Shown here piece by piece: positions 34,101 to 44,585 of a stretch of 64,000 nucleotides of DNA. How positions within the stretch are numbered: the stretch's first letter is position 1; each line of letters opens with the position of its first letter. The stretch comes from Microvelia longipes (lineage: Eukaryota; Arthropoda; Insecta; Hemiptera; Veliidae): positions 20,279,820-20,343,819 of the forward strand of contig JACMZG010000008.1 of NCBI GenBank assembly GCA_018340805.1, given 5' to 3'. A model generated the notes under the pieces. It had not been told where the DNA came from. It saw only the letters and a program-made list of their open reading frames with translations, and did no database searches. The position numbers and the translations under genes are program-made.

Positions 34101-36588
34101 CTCAGGAACAAGGAATAAAAACGCCCTAAGCGACACTTTTTTTCAATGTTCAGGAACAAGGATACCTAAAAACGCATAAGCGACACTTTTTTCAATGTTC
34201 AGACAAGGAATACCTAAAAACGCCATAAGCGACACTTTTTTTCAATGTTCAGGAACAAGGAATACCTAAAAACGCCATATAGCGACACTTTTTTTCAATG
34301 TTCAGGAACAAGGAATACCTAAAAAAAACGCCATAAGCGGACACTTTTTCAATGTTCAGGAACAAGGAATACCTAAAAAACGCCATAAGCGACACTTTTT
34401 TTCAATGTTCAGGAACAAGGAATACCTAAAAAACGCCATAAGCGACACTTTTTTTTCAATTGTTCAGGAACAAGGAATACCTAAAAAAACGCCATTAAGC
34501 GACACTTTTTTCAATGTCAGGAACAAGAATACTAAAAAACGCCATAAGCGACACTTTTTCAATGTTCAGGAACAAGGAATACCTAAAAAACGCCATAAGC
34601 GACACTTTTTTCAATGTTCAGGAACAAGGAATACCTAAAAAACATAGCGACACTTTTTTCAATGTTCAGGAACAGGAATAAAAAAACGCCATTAAGCGAC
34701 ACTTTTTTTCAATGTTTCCTAAAAAACGCCATAAGTCAATGACACCAAGGAATACCTAAAAAACGCCATAAGCGACACTTTTTCAATGTTCAGGAACAAG
34801 GAATACCTAAAAACGCCATAAGCGACACTTTTTTTCATGTTCAAGGAACAAGGATACCTAAAAAACGCCATAAAGCGACACTTTTTTTCAATGTTCAGGA
34901 ACAAGGAACGCCATAAGCGACACTTTTTTCAATGTCAGGACAAGGAATTAAAAAACGCCATAAGCGACACTTTTTTTCAATGTTCAGGAACAAGGAATAC
35001 CTAAAAACGCCAAAGCGACACTTTTTTTCATTGTTCAGAACAAGGGATACCTAAAAAACGCCATAAGCGACACTTTCTTTCAATGCTCAAGAACAAGGGA
35101 TACCTAAACAAAGTCATAAGCGTCACTTTATTTCAATGTTCAGGAACAAGGGATACCTAAACAAAGCCATAAGCGACACTTTCTTTCAATGCTCAAGAAC
35201 AAAGGATACCTAAACAAAGTCATAAGCGACACTTCCTTTCAATGTTCAGGAACAAGGGATACCTAAAAACGCCATAAGCGACACTTTTTTCAATGCTCTA
35301 GAACAAGGGATACCTAAACAAAGCCATAAGCGTCACTTTCTTTCCATGTTCAGGAACATAAGATATCTAAACAACGTCATAAGTGGCAATTCCCTGATGA
35401 AAATGTGTAAAGTTTATAATAAACAAGAATATAAATGTATTGAATTAAATTTATCCAGAGGACGTTCTCATATTTGTACTGTATCTTGCATATACCCTCT
35501 GCAGTCAATATTATCTTATTGGTGATTGATATCCTTAGGAATCATGACCTGGATACCTTTAGTTAGATATCTTCATGGACATATCATATCCATACTGTTC
35601 CATCATGATTAGCAAAAAAGCTTAGGTATCCTGTGGACTGTAGAATTTGCAATTAAGAGAATAAGACATCCCTCGGATATCTTTACGGGGAATCTGGATA
35701 TCCCGTGGGTATCCGGATATCTATAATATCAATGTCATGGAATAGCTGCGGGACGCAAGTATGTTTCTTATGTCCTCCATAAAAAGAAGCTTCCCTTCTT
35801 TTCTGTAGCTCTAATCTACAATGAAACAGGACTTAATGGATAAAGAACTAACCAGTTTCGCCATAACAGTTTGGCGAATAAAACTACATGTCTATTTTCC
35901 CTGGATAATGACTTAAAAAAAGAATTACTCCAAACACAACCGTTAGAACCGTATTCGAACCCTTTAATTTTACAGGTCAAAGGTGAGGCTTGAGATGACC
36001 TTGGGATGGGAAACATCTTAATTTGTAATGACCTCGATTGATTGTTAATATTCGATAAAATATCAATTAAAATAAAATAATAAACACTTTCTCTGTAAGT
36101 CTTTTGATTTATGTGTGATAAGGATCATAATAATTTAACCTCTTGGTACCCCGACTTTAAATCTCTGTAGGAATTTTGCTTCCCTACCACTAAATATAAG
36201 GAAAAGTAATGCATTAGCAAAAACATAACACCCTTTTTTTCACATATAGATCCAAAAAATTGGTACCTGTGTGAATGGTTGTGCAAATGTCATGTAAACA
36301 TGCTAAAGCACAAACGGCTTATCCAATTTAATGTAACTTGGAACAAAAATCAAGTTCTACGAGATAAAGAAATGGTTAGATTTTATAATTAATCCAACCC
36401 GGTGTATCAAAATGGTGTCACTTTAACTTTAATAAAATCAAGATAATGTACGTGAAAATATCTATTTGATAATGAGTCTTTCTAATGACGTTTTGAAGTT
36501 TTTGAGTACAACAAAGCCTCAACCACGTTTGTTGCTAGCACAATCCTTAAGATATATATTTATAAATATAAAAAAATAATATATATAT

Positions 36589-36671
<83 letters not shown>

Positions 36672-36725
36672 TATAATATATATATATATAGATATATAAT
36701 ATAATATATATATATATATATATAT

Positions 36726-36763
<38 letters not shown>

Positions 36764-39700
36764 TATCTATTTGTCATAGCATACAGTCTTTACAAAGAGG
36801 TGTCCTTATAGGACATTACAAATTGTGTAGAAAATTAAAAAAAAAAATAACTTACAATATCTGCTTTTAATGAAATTAAAATGAACCTGAGGAGATTTAT
36901 AAAAATAATAAAACTATGATCAATGTTAGGTCTAACATTATTAATAATGAGAAAAAAAAATTGAAAAAAAATTAAAAGAAAGGTACCAATTTTTGACTTC
37001 TAAATGAGAAGAGTGAAAAATTATTGATTGTAAAATATATCTATCTCCTTTTTGCATTGTGTCTAATAATACAAATAAAAATTATGTTAGTTTGGAACTT
37101 GGGTTTAGTGTGGGAGGATTAGAAGGGTGCACTGAAATGGTAAAAGATAGAATATGGAAGATATATATTTATACATATAAAAATATTAATAGAAGAATTG
37201 TATGTGTAATAATGATATAAGGGGTGTAATAAAAAAAAGCTAAGCGCCTGTGTCTCTTATTGAAAGGGCCTGATAGAAAAAATAATAAAGATTGGAAATG
37301 AAAACTGTGGTTGGGTTATATAGAAGATCAGATAGAGGAAGATGTAAGTATTGGGAAATAAATTTAAGTCTTGGCTGAGTAAGAGAATCAGTATAAGTAT
37401 AAGGTGAGTAAGAGAATCAGAGCCTTGATTACAGGATGGACAGGAATTATCCACAGACAGGGTGTAGGATTTTTTGAGGTATACATAGCACATTCTAGGA
37501 TTGCTGATGCGGATTTGACTGATAAATTAAAAGTTTAACATTGAGAGCAGATAGGGTTCAGTGTTTAGAGGGAAGGATAAAATGGATCAAAAAACTGAAG
37601 AATAGGCACCATTAATGCACTTTTCTACATGAGAACTGTGGCTATTATTCTCGTATTTGGATAAGAGAGAGTTGGCAGCAGAAGATGCTTTCCCGTCTTT
37701 AGCGGACTACATGCAGAGGTAAAGTTGGTGTCATGAAAATTGCACCTACTTAAGCTTTAGAGGTTTTGACAGGACTTCCTCTTCTTCAACTCTATTTTAA
37801 GTATGAGGCCATGGTAGCCTTTTACCGCCTGACTGTACAGATCAATGGTCTGGGTATCATTCGAACCTTGGCCATGGTTTATCTGGGCCAGACTAGTTGA
37901 GTCCTACACAGCAGCCTCTATGGTACAGGACAGTGTGGCACCTAAGTAATATTTTGAGTGTACGCTAGAACCCAATTAATTCCCACCTGGGAAGATTGGG
38001 ATTTAAGGACGAAATCTTTGGTTGGTCTGACAAGAGCTGACATGTTTCGCAAGGAACCCCGATGAAGTGAGTGGAACCCCGAGGAACCAGTGTGAGTTTG
38101 TGCAGATATGCCACAGTTTTTCAAGCTGAGGTTTTTGCCATTCTAGCCTGCTCTCAGTCTTTACTGAGAAAAACTCGCAACGGGTCACAGATTCATATCT
38201 GTTTTGACAGCCAAGCTACCGTTAAAGCTCTGACTGCTTATAAATGCTCGTCTAAACTCGTCCAGATATGCATTGACTCCTTCAGTACTCTTGGACAGAC
38301 CGCAATTTAAACCTGATGGGAGTGGCAGCTGGTCCCAAATGCAGGCTATGTGAGGAGAACAAAGAAACTCTTTCACATATACTAAGCACTTGTCCTCCAT
38401 TGACGTATCTTAGGTGGCAGACTTTTGGTATGGCCAGCGTTTAGTTGTTTCCTTGTTTAGAGGAACTTGAAGAACCACCCCTTAACGGGTGGTCAACTTT
38501 CTGCGAGTCAGTATACTTGTTCAGGGGATAAAAGGAACTGGAGGGCTTCCTTTTACTTAGACCTACCTGAGTGGTCTAATCTAATCCTCTGGTTTATACC
38601 CCCGGTCTTATTAAAGCCCTGAATTTTTATTTCAGGGCTTTAACTGTGCCGCGGATTTAATACGCTGTGTGTACGAAGTAATATTTTTGGCAATAGTCTT
38701 TCCTAATATGGCTATCCGATTGTCAAATTGTGTTTAGTACGGTAAGCTTTGAATTTAAATTTAGAGCGTACCATGATACGGACATTTTCAAAAACTACAG
38801 ACTTGCTGAACAGGTGAATATCACAAAATTTCTCCCCCCCCCAAACTCGTAAGGGAAATCTTCAGGGAAAATTTGATAAAGTCAGATTTCGAGTTATTGA
38901 ACATGAATTTAAATACAGGCAAAATAATCGAAGAATACAAAACAAACATGTTAGCTAGATTTTGACATTGTAATGTTCTTCTTCACCTTGACCCGGTAAT
39001 CTGATAAGTTAGGGTTCTAATCTAACAACTTAGCGTGCTGAGATGTTTATCTATCTAACATTATCCTTTGGTTTTAAAACTTACTGGGATAGAAAGATTA
39101 CTGTCTATGTATTGGAGAGTTTTTAACTGTAATTTCTCATAGCTCTCATTCGTCTTAGTTTTACTTTCTGTATTTTATTCTGAGTGCACACACAAACACA
39201 AGTTAAGTGTAAATTACAGCAGCAACATTCATAACTTATAAAAAACAGATTGTCGTAAGTAGAATAGGACATGATGCTAACACAAGAAGGAATATGCATA
39301 AATTTTAACCTATGGTTTTTTTTTGTTTTGCTAGGTTTATCGAGGTAAGATAAATATATCTTAAAGAAAAAAAAATGAAAATATTAAGTGTACAAATTTT
39401 TATAACCAATAAGATACGAGGCAAAAAGCTATTACGTCACTTGGGTTGTTTAGTTGATTGGTTCATTTAAAATTTCAAGGTCGATGCTAAAACTAAAAAA
39501 TGTTCAAAACCCAATTTGAGTTATACCAGTTTTCATTGTATTGCGAGTTATTTTTAAGCGTACAGTGCTCAAAATTATCATACAAACCTGGATCTAAAAT
39601 GTTTTAGGCAAAGCCGTTCGGATATCAGTGAAAAAATTAAGTTTTAATTGATTGTTGTATAACTTACGTTTCGTTCAAATTATGATATTATTGCTTGGGA

Positions 39701-41591
39701 TTGGGGTAAATAGTTATTATTTTATTGGTCTACACTATCTTTTGTAAAAAAATCACGTGAATAATTGCTAAGTTTAAATTAAGTACGTACATATATTATC
39801 TTACATTTGGGACTAGTGAATCCGTCCGGACTACTGCTCCGACTTTGAGCAGTATTCGGCGATGAGATTACTAAAACAAAAGCTCTATTGGTGTCTTTTC
39901 TTGATTAAAGTTAGTAAATATTAATTAAAGAATAACTATTTCCTCAAATTCAATATAATAATTTAATAAATTAAACGAAAAGTATAGAGTGAGCAACAAG
40001 CATTTGAAAATTTAACACGAATAGTTCAATATGTGCACAAAACATTTCGAAACACAAAATTATCACTAATATTTCGTTTTGCTGATATTTGGCAAACATG
40101 CATCTTCCTCATTGACTTTATAATTCTATGTCACCATTTATCACAGAATAATATCGCATATAGGAATGTGGCTAGACGATAGACCATGAAAACTATAATA
40201 GTTATTCTACTAAATATATCCGTATCTAAAATAACTATGTATCGTAATTCGAAGACAAATGATCTTATCATTTCATAATTATGCGCGAGTTTTAGTAAGA
40301 TTCATGATGTAATTTGGAATATGACGCCGGTTTTCAAAGGCACTGCTTGATTACTTCATGTGCCAGTAATTCTAGGTTTCACTTAACATACACTACTAAA
40401 AATGTTTCTAGATGGTCTGTTCTGTTTTTTTCTTTATTTCTGCTCTGTACTCCCTTTATTGAATCATCCTTGACGAATAGACGCCAAAACTTTAATTTGA
40501 TCTAAGCCAAAATTGGTACAAGGAGCATTCAAACAATTTTTTAAGCGTCTTTGTTGTGTATATTTTTTTTCGTTCTTGTAAAGCCAGGATTTTAGACATC
40601 GAAGTAGGATATGGACTTTTGTATTAGTCTCAATACTTGCTATTTTTGTTTTGGAAAATCAACTGAGTGTAGGCTCTTTATTTGCTTTATAGGAATGGTT
40701 GAAATTGTTATTGTTATAGAGAGAATTATTTCAGGTTAAGTTTTCTCTACAAGTAAAAACATGTTGGTATTTGAGGTAAGTCATGGCTTGAAAACTAAAA
40801 AGAAAGTTGATTCAAAGCTTTCAGTTAAAAGAGTTGAAAGGTTTCAGGGAGTAGAAGTGCAAACATCGCGTGACTGGTTTCTATCTTCTTATTTCTGAGA
40901 AATATTTTACTATTTCCAAATAATTATTTATTAATTTTATAAAGAAATAGCTCATTGTTTAATTTACATGCCGTTGAGTTCAGAATGAAGCTTCTCACTA
41001 AAATATAGATGGGACATTTTTATTAGGCCTCAAAAAACTTTGAGCTCAAAAATTACAGGTAGGGAAGGGGTTAAAATGATGGTTCGTGAGGCATGATTTT
41101 AAGAAACAATTTGGTTTCTTTGACCCTAAATAACTAGTTATAATTTTTAAATATCTTCTCTAGCACCATATTTGTTTCCTTCTTGCAAGATTTTTGAAAA
41201 ACAACTGTTTTGCAAAATCTGAAATTCATGACGATTTTCCGTGGAATGGTCTAATTCTTGTCTTTTTTCCGAAAATTACTCACCTCGCAAGCCATCGTTG
41301 TAGGCCTGCTCAGATCGCCGTGAACTCTTCCAGACACTCATTTCAGGACTAACTATTAGAGGTATTAGGCTTCTAAGGGAATCCCCCTCTCTGCCTCTAA
41401 CACCTCTGAAACTGTATACAATATTATATGTATGCTATTTACGACTCTGAGGGTGTCTGATAGAGCTGAAACCGGTTTCAATCGAACATCGAACTTATGA
41501 TATAATACCTTCATCATTGAACGCCATAGATTTTTCATAAAAATAGGCTTTTTAGCCTTCCCAACATCATGTTGTAATGGAAAACACACAC

Positions 41592-41648
<57 letters not shown>

Positions 41649-41798
41649 ATATATTATATATATTAATCTTATCTTTAAAAATTGGTTTTGTAACTTCTTA
41701 AAATAATTTTAATACTTACTTATGGCTGCACTGTAGACTGACGTGAATGTAAGCAAAAAAGAAATAATAACAATTGGAAAGTAATTAAAATATTTCAT
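30990..41798 (-). CDS. Secreted single-domain pacifastin-type protease inhibitor (two exons)
   Basis: Exons 41798-41720 and 31132-30990 join in phase 1 to 73 residues. Residues 1-24 (MKYFNYFPIVIISFLLTFTS...) form a clear signal peptide. The rest carries one pacifastin light-chain domain: DCIPGEQYFDGCNWCVCKG, then CTARYC, i.e. C-x9-C-N-x-C-x-C-x6-C-T-x3-C, with the family's six cysteines and CN and CT pairs. Family members are small extracellular serine-protease inhibitors of arthropods with three disulfides. By position, the P1 residue would be alanine (after CT), suggesting an elastase-like rather than trypsin-like target, by inference. The spacing Cys4-x1-G-x4-Cys5 is one residue shorter than in locust members. 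A 16-residue tail ends at TAG 30992-30990. Further exons in the 10.6-kb intron cannot be excluded. Confidence 0.88.
31205..35391 (+). repeat. 53-bp minisatellite array, about 79 copies, in the pacifastin intron
   Basis: Head-to-tail units of TTCAATGTTCAGGAACAAGG, GATACCTAAAAAACGCCATA and AGCGACACTTTTT fill 4.2 kb. Two main variants, GGGATACCTAAAGAAC and GGAATACCTAAAAAAC, occur in blocks (for example about 32400-33120 mainly the second, 33130-33900 mainly the first). A third, with ACAAAGTCATAAG, occupies the right end from about 35035. Single-base gaps are frequent in the units but not in the flanks. 53 is not a multiple of three and stops recur, so the open frames seen inside (repeating MFRNKEYLKNAISDTFF) are not genes. 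The array starts 72 bp from exon 2. Confidence 0.97.
35392..36139. other. Intron sequence with repeated GGATATC words
   Basis: GATATCCTTAGG, GGATATCTTTACGG, GGATATCCCGTGGG and GGATATCTATAA occur within about 35520-35735, together with ATATC-containing words every 20-60 bp. No coding content is seen. Confidence 0.4.
36140..36554 (+). repeat. Dispersed repeat family E copy
   Basis: Blocks such as CAACCCGGTGTATCAAAATG with GTGTCAC, TTTGATAATGAGTCTTTCTA, ATGACGTTTTGAAG and TTGAGTACAACAAAGCCTCA recur in the same order at 59350-59640 with about 25 percent difference. Element type unknown. Confidence 0.55.
36555..36770. repeat. TA-dinucleotide microsatellite
   Basis: (TA)n interrupted by TATTTATTATAATAT and several ATAATATA breaks. 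Confidence 0.93.
36771..37639. other. Intron sequence, nothing recognised
   Basis: AT-rich with a partial direct repeat GTATAAGGTGAGTAAGAGAATCAG around 37375-37420. A 78-codon minus frame there is a repeat-derived artefact. Confidence 0.4.
37640..38640 (+). mobile_element. Decayed R1-like LINE, RNase H and zinc-knuckle end
   Basis: Translation in shifting frames gives the post-RT connector (SWQQKMLSRL, RTTCRGKVGVMKIAPT, ALEVLTGLPLLQLYFKYEAM), an RNase H-like part with YATVFQAEVFAILACSQSLL, IHICFDSQATVKAL and SSKLVQICIDSF (38071-38310), then CRLCEENKETLSHILSTCPP (about 38340-38400), the C-terminal CCHC-type motif of R1- and Jockey-class ORF2 proteins. Stops interrupt the connector near 37745 and 37895. 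A pair of AAGCCCTGAA/TTCAGGGCTT hairpin words follows at 38613-38642. The polymerase core is missing. It lies antisense to the pacifastin gene, inside its intron. Confidence 0.85.
38641..41283. other. Pacifastin intron, remaining part
   Basis: No second pacifastin-type exon was found by eye on the minus strand, and no other coding segment. A 63-codon plus frame at 40314-40505 has no recognisable features. C and G homopolymers occur near 38836. Confidence 0.4.
41593..41664. repeat. TA-dinucleotide microsatellite
   Basis: (TA)n with two ATTA breaks, just downstream of pacifastin exon 1 in the direction of transcription. Confidence 0.93.
41720..41798 (-). CDS. Pacifastin gene exon 1 (signal peptide)
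   Basis: ATG at 41798-41796 in the context ACCAATATGAAA opens 26 codons and one extra base before the donor GTAAGTATT. A short N region, a 13-residue hydrophobic core (IVIISFLLTFTSV) and small residues YSAA give a standard signal peptide with probable cleavage near residues 23-25. Confidence 0.85.
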
Positions 41799-42722
41799 AT
41801 TGGTTTATCTTGAACTATTTATATTACTAAACTGTAACAACTATATTTCCTTTAAATTTAAGAGCGTGAGAAGCTAATGAAATTTGATTGTTTGTGAACT
41901 TATACAAACTATGAAACAATTGAAAAGAAAACGTAAAATAACACAATAAATTCAGTACTTTTTTAAAAAAAATATTACAATTTTTTTTAAGTTTAGACTG
42001 TATTATTGTCTTGTTTTTACTATTATATTATAGATAAAGTACAATATTATTTTAAAAAGAAAAACACTATAACGGAATACAAACTAAAATTGCAATAATT
42101 GATTTGTAAATGAAAGAAATTTTGAATTAATCGATTCTTTACTAATTATAACTTAAAAACAAAAGAGAATCCAATGTTTAATCCAAATTTGGAAAGAATA
42201 ATGGTGCAGCGGTTGTCGCCGTGCATTTATATCGTCATTTTTGTACAAATTGGGATATCAGGGCTTATCACAGCGTTATCTCGTCAATGTTTTCCTCATG
42301 TTAAAAACACAAAATATGTTTATAGTTTTTATTTTATAATTAATAACTGTTGTATAAATCACTAGCGGGGAAAGACTAATTTTAAACAACATGCTACGTT
42401 GTTATGGAACTAATAAGAATCCCTCTTGTTTATCACATAGTGTGTACCAACGTTTAAAAATTTAAATTTCTCAACTGTGCTTACTACATGTGTGCTTGTC
42501 ACAGATGTGGTCAAGGTATTTTTCAACGCCTAACACTTTAAAGACTTGAGAAAGAAATGAATTTCAGCAAAAATAATATTTTATCTAATATCTTTATAAT
42601 TTATTGAAAATTCAAAATAAAACAACTAGGTTTAAAATACTCATTTCTTGTACCAAATTTCATCATATTCATCAAAGTTTCATCTACTTTCGAGCGGCTT
42701 GTATCGGTTTGTACTACAGAGC
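41799..42722. other. Upstream region of the pacifastin gene
   Basis: This should hold the promoter of the pacifastin gene. No TATA box at a convincing distance from a known start can be chosen because the sequence is AT-rich throughout. No other gene is seen. Confidence 0.35.
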
Positions 42723-42906
42723 AGGCCCGTACGTAGCCAGCCAAAACTAGTAGGGGGGGGGATCAAAACCAATCCCAATGGGAAGCAATGTTTCCATCGC
42801 ACATTGCAAGGGGTTTTTGCTAAAAACTACTTCTTTAGTGGGAGCGAAATTTTTTCCATGAGAGGGAGGTGATGCCCCCTCTGGCCTCTTCCTGGCTACG
42901 GGCGTA
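42723..42906. repeat. Small element with GTAGCCA-type inverted ends and a G run
   Basis: GGCCCGTACGTAGCCA at 42724 and TGGCTACGGGCGTA at 42893-42906 are imperfect inverted ends. Inside are a run of nine or ten G and GATGCCCCCTCTGGCC. This looks like a MITE or a LINE-end fragment. Confidence 0.45.
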
Positions 42907-43089
42907 ATACAAACACCAACTTTTTTTCGAATTTTGGAATCTGATGCTGAAACGTAACCATTCGAATAAAAGAGTGGTTTTCTTATCAGGGGTCCACTTA
43001 ATCACGTCTTTAGGTTGCTTCAAACATGTACTCCGACAATCACCAAAGATTCAATAAACCGTACCAAATTTTAACTTAATGATGATTCG

Positions 43090-43185
43090 TTCATTATTGT
43101 TTCAATCTAGGCATTGGATTTTTTGTGTAAACACAATGTTTTTCTATATACCTACAACAATAGGCAAGGAATAGGGAAAAAATGA
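43090..43185 (+). repeat. Family A end fragment
   Basis: TTTTTTGTGTAAACACAATG, TTTTTCTATATACCTACAAC and AATAGGCAAGGAATAGGG correspond to the 3' end of family A, with the last block diverged. Confidence 0.5.
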
Positions 43186-43297
43186 AGAGTAGCAAATTAA
43201 AAAAATCCAATAAAAAACTAATTTTAAATCATTATAATGAAATGTTAAATCTTTATACTTAATAACTTGTTTAATTAACTTTTTACATTTTGTGTAG

Positions 43298-43414
43298 TTA
43301 TTTGGAAGGTCGATATGACTTCTCAAGCAATGTATGCGACATCAACTTTTGGCCCCGCATCATCACTTTCTGGACAAATACATAATGTCTCATCACACCA
43401 GCACCAAACAGAAG
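43298..43414 (+). CDS. Candidate exon of an unrecognised gene
   Basis: An acceptor (TTTTTACATTTTGTGTAG, ending at 43297) and a donor (GAAG|GTAAGCC) bound 117 nt open in one frame: IWKVD, then MTSQAMYATSTFGPASSLSG and QIHNVSSHQHQTE, phase 1 in and phase 1 out. Base composition is clearly less AT-rich than the flanks. It could be an internal exon after 29708-29777, or a first exon with its own ATG at 43315. The serine-, histidine- and glutamine-rich peptide would suit the N terminus of a nuclear regulator, but that is only an impression. No downstream exon was found in the rest of the window. Confidence 0.45.
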
Positions 43415-44154
43415 GTAAGCCATTTGTTCCTCCAATAAAAAAATCCTAATCAGCTCAATTTTAATTTTGAAAGTCTATTTAAAATTTGTAAAGAAAAATA
43501 TTTCTTTACTAATATAGTCAGGGAACTGAACAAACTTAATATTTGTAATAGTTTATACAACTTTCCCATTTTTGTAACCTAACTTTCCCATTAATTTTAC
43601 TCCCCCCCCATTAACCCTGATAAACCACCCTCAGCTCTCCAGGATTCTAGTGGTGTTTTATTGATTCTTTTCCAAGATCCTTTCATTGGAAATAAAATGA
43701 TAAATTTTAAAACATTACCCATTATGACAAAGGATATTATCAGCATCATGAAAACTGCAAACCCCAATAATTTCATTCTAACAATTTGTTTCACTATTAC
43801 TACGTTTGCATTGGACTACACTAATAGTTTTCCCTAAACTCAGTTTTCTTTTATAAACCCAAGCAATAATTAAACTAAATGTCGTATCAATGTAATTTAT
43901 TTATAAAAATAATGCGTATTTTATTTACGAATGATTTATTATGATGGTATTTGTTCACGTCTAGTTGAGAATTTGATTAAAATAAAGTGAACAGGTTATT
44001 ATTAAGTTAATTATTATGTCATCATTTATACTGATTTTTTTACCAATTATTTTTTGAACCTTCTACTATTACTAAATAGAGAATGCAAAACCAAGATTTA
44101 TTTTGAATTATTCGTCTTAAGGGGTTTCACCTTTATTATATATTACTTCGTCCA
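43415..44154. other. Spacer or intron, nothing recognised
   Basis: Contains a C8 run and CTCAGCTCTCCAGGATTCTA near 43605-43650, without relatives in the window. Confidence 0.35.
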
Positions 44155-44370
44155 CACGCGGGGTTTAGCAGGGAATCCAACCCATAACTATGTTCACAGG
44201 TATGTTTTAACCTATATAGTTTAGAATCTAAAAAAATAAGTTGCAGGGTTGTACCCCGTGTTTAATCCTGTTCACACGATAACTGGGGGGGGGGGGGAGG
44301 GGGGGGTTGAACCCCCTAGAGGATTGAACACGGAGTTAAACCCACTGCCTAACTCCCCGGTTGAACGAAC
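44155..44370. repeat. Imperfect palindrome around a G13/G7 run
   Basis: GGGTTGTACCCCGTGTTTAA at about 44247 pairs with TTGAACACGGAGTTAAACCC at about 44323-44342. Between them lies AACTGGGGGGGGGGGGGAGG. The outer part repeats GGGTTTAGCAGGG and GTTGAACCCCC words. This is probably a MITE. Confidence 0.45.
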
Positions 44371-44506
44371 TATATTTTATCTACTCGTGGCAGAAAATTA
44401 AGCCACCGTCATTAACTTGCAAAAATGACTCAGTGAAAATAATTGTGAAAAATGATAAAAAGCGGAACAATGATGCGTATGAATATTTTAACCTAAAACA
44501 TATATT

Positions 44507-44585
44507 AATATAGAACTAAAAAATAATTTAATATAGACCTAAATTTTTTAAGTTATTTTAGTTCTATATTAAATTATTTTGTTAA
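44507..44585. repeat. Short AT-rich hairpin
   Basis: AATATAGAACTAAAAAATAA and TTATTTTAGTTCTATATT are inverted copies about 35 bp apart, with AATTTAATATAGACC between them. Confidence 0.6.

Noticed and set aside
32664..34638. Repeated peptide MFRNKEYLKNAISDTFF as a repeat protein
   Set aside because: The unit is 53 bp, so the frame changes every unit and stops recur. All open stretches are short and depend on gaps in the array.
31205..35391. CRISPR array
   Set aside because: Repeats are contiguous without unique spacers, and the context is a eukaryotic intron.
41440..41500. Another hammerhead-like motif (CTGATAGAGCTGAAACCGG)
   Set aside because: The CTGANGA box is imperfect and too close to GAAA to allow a stem II.
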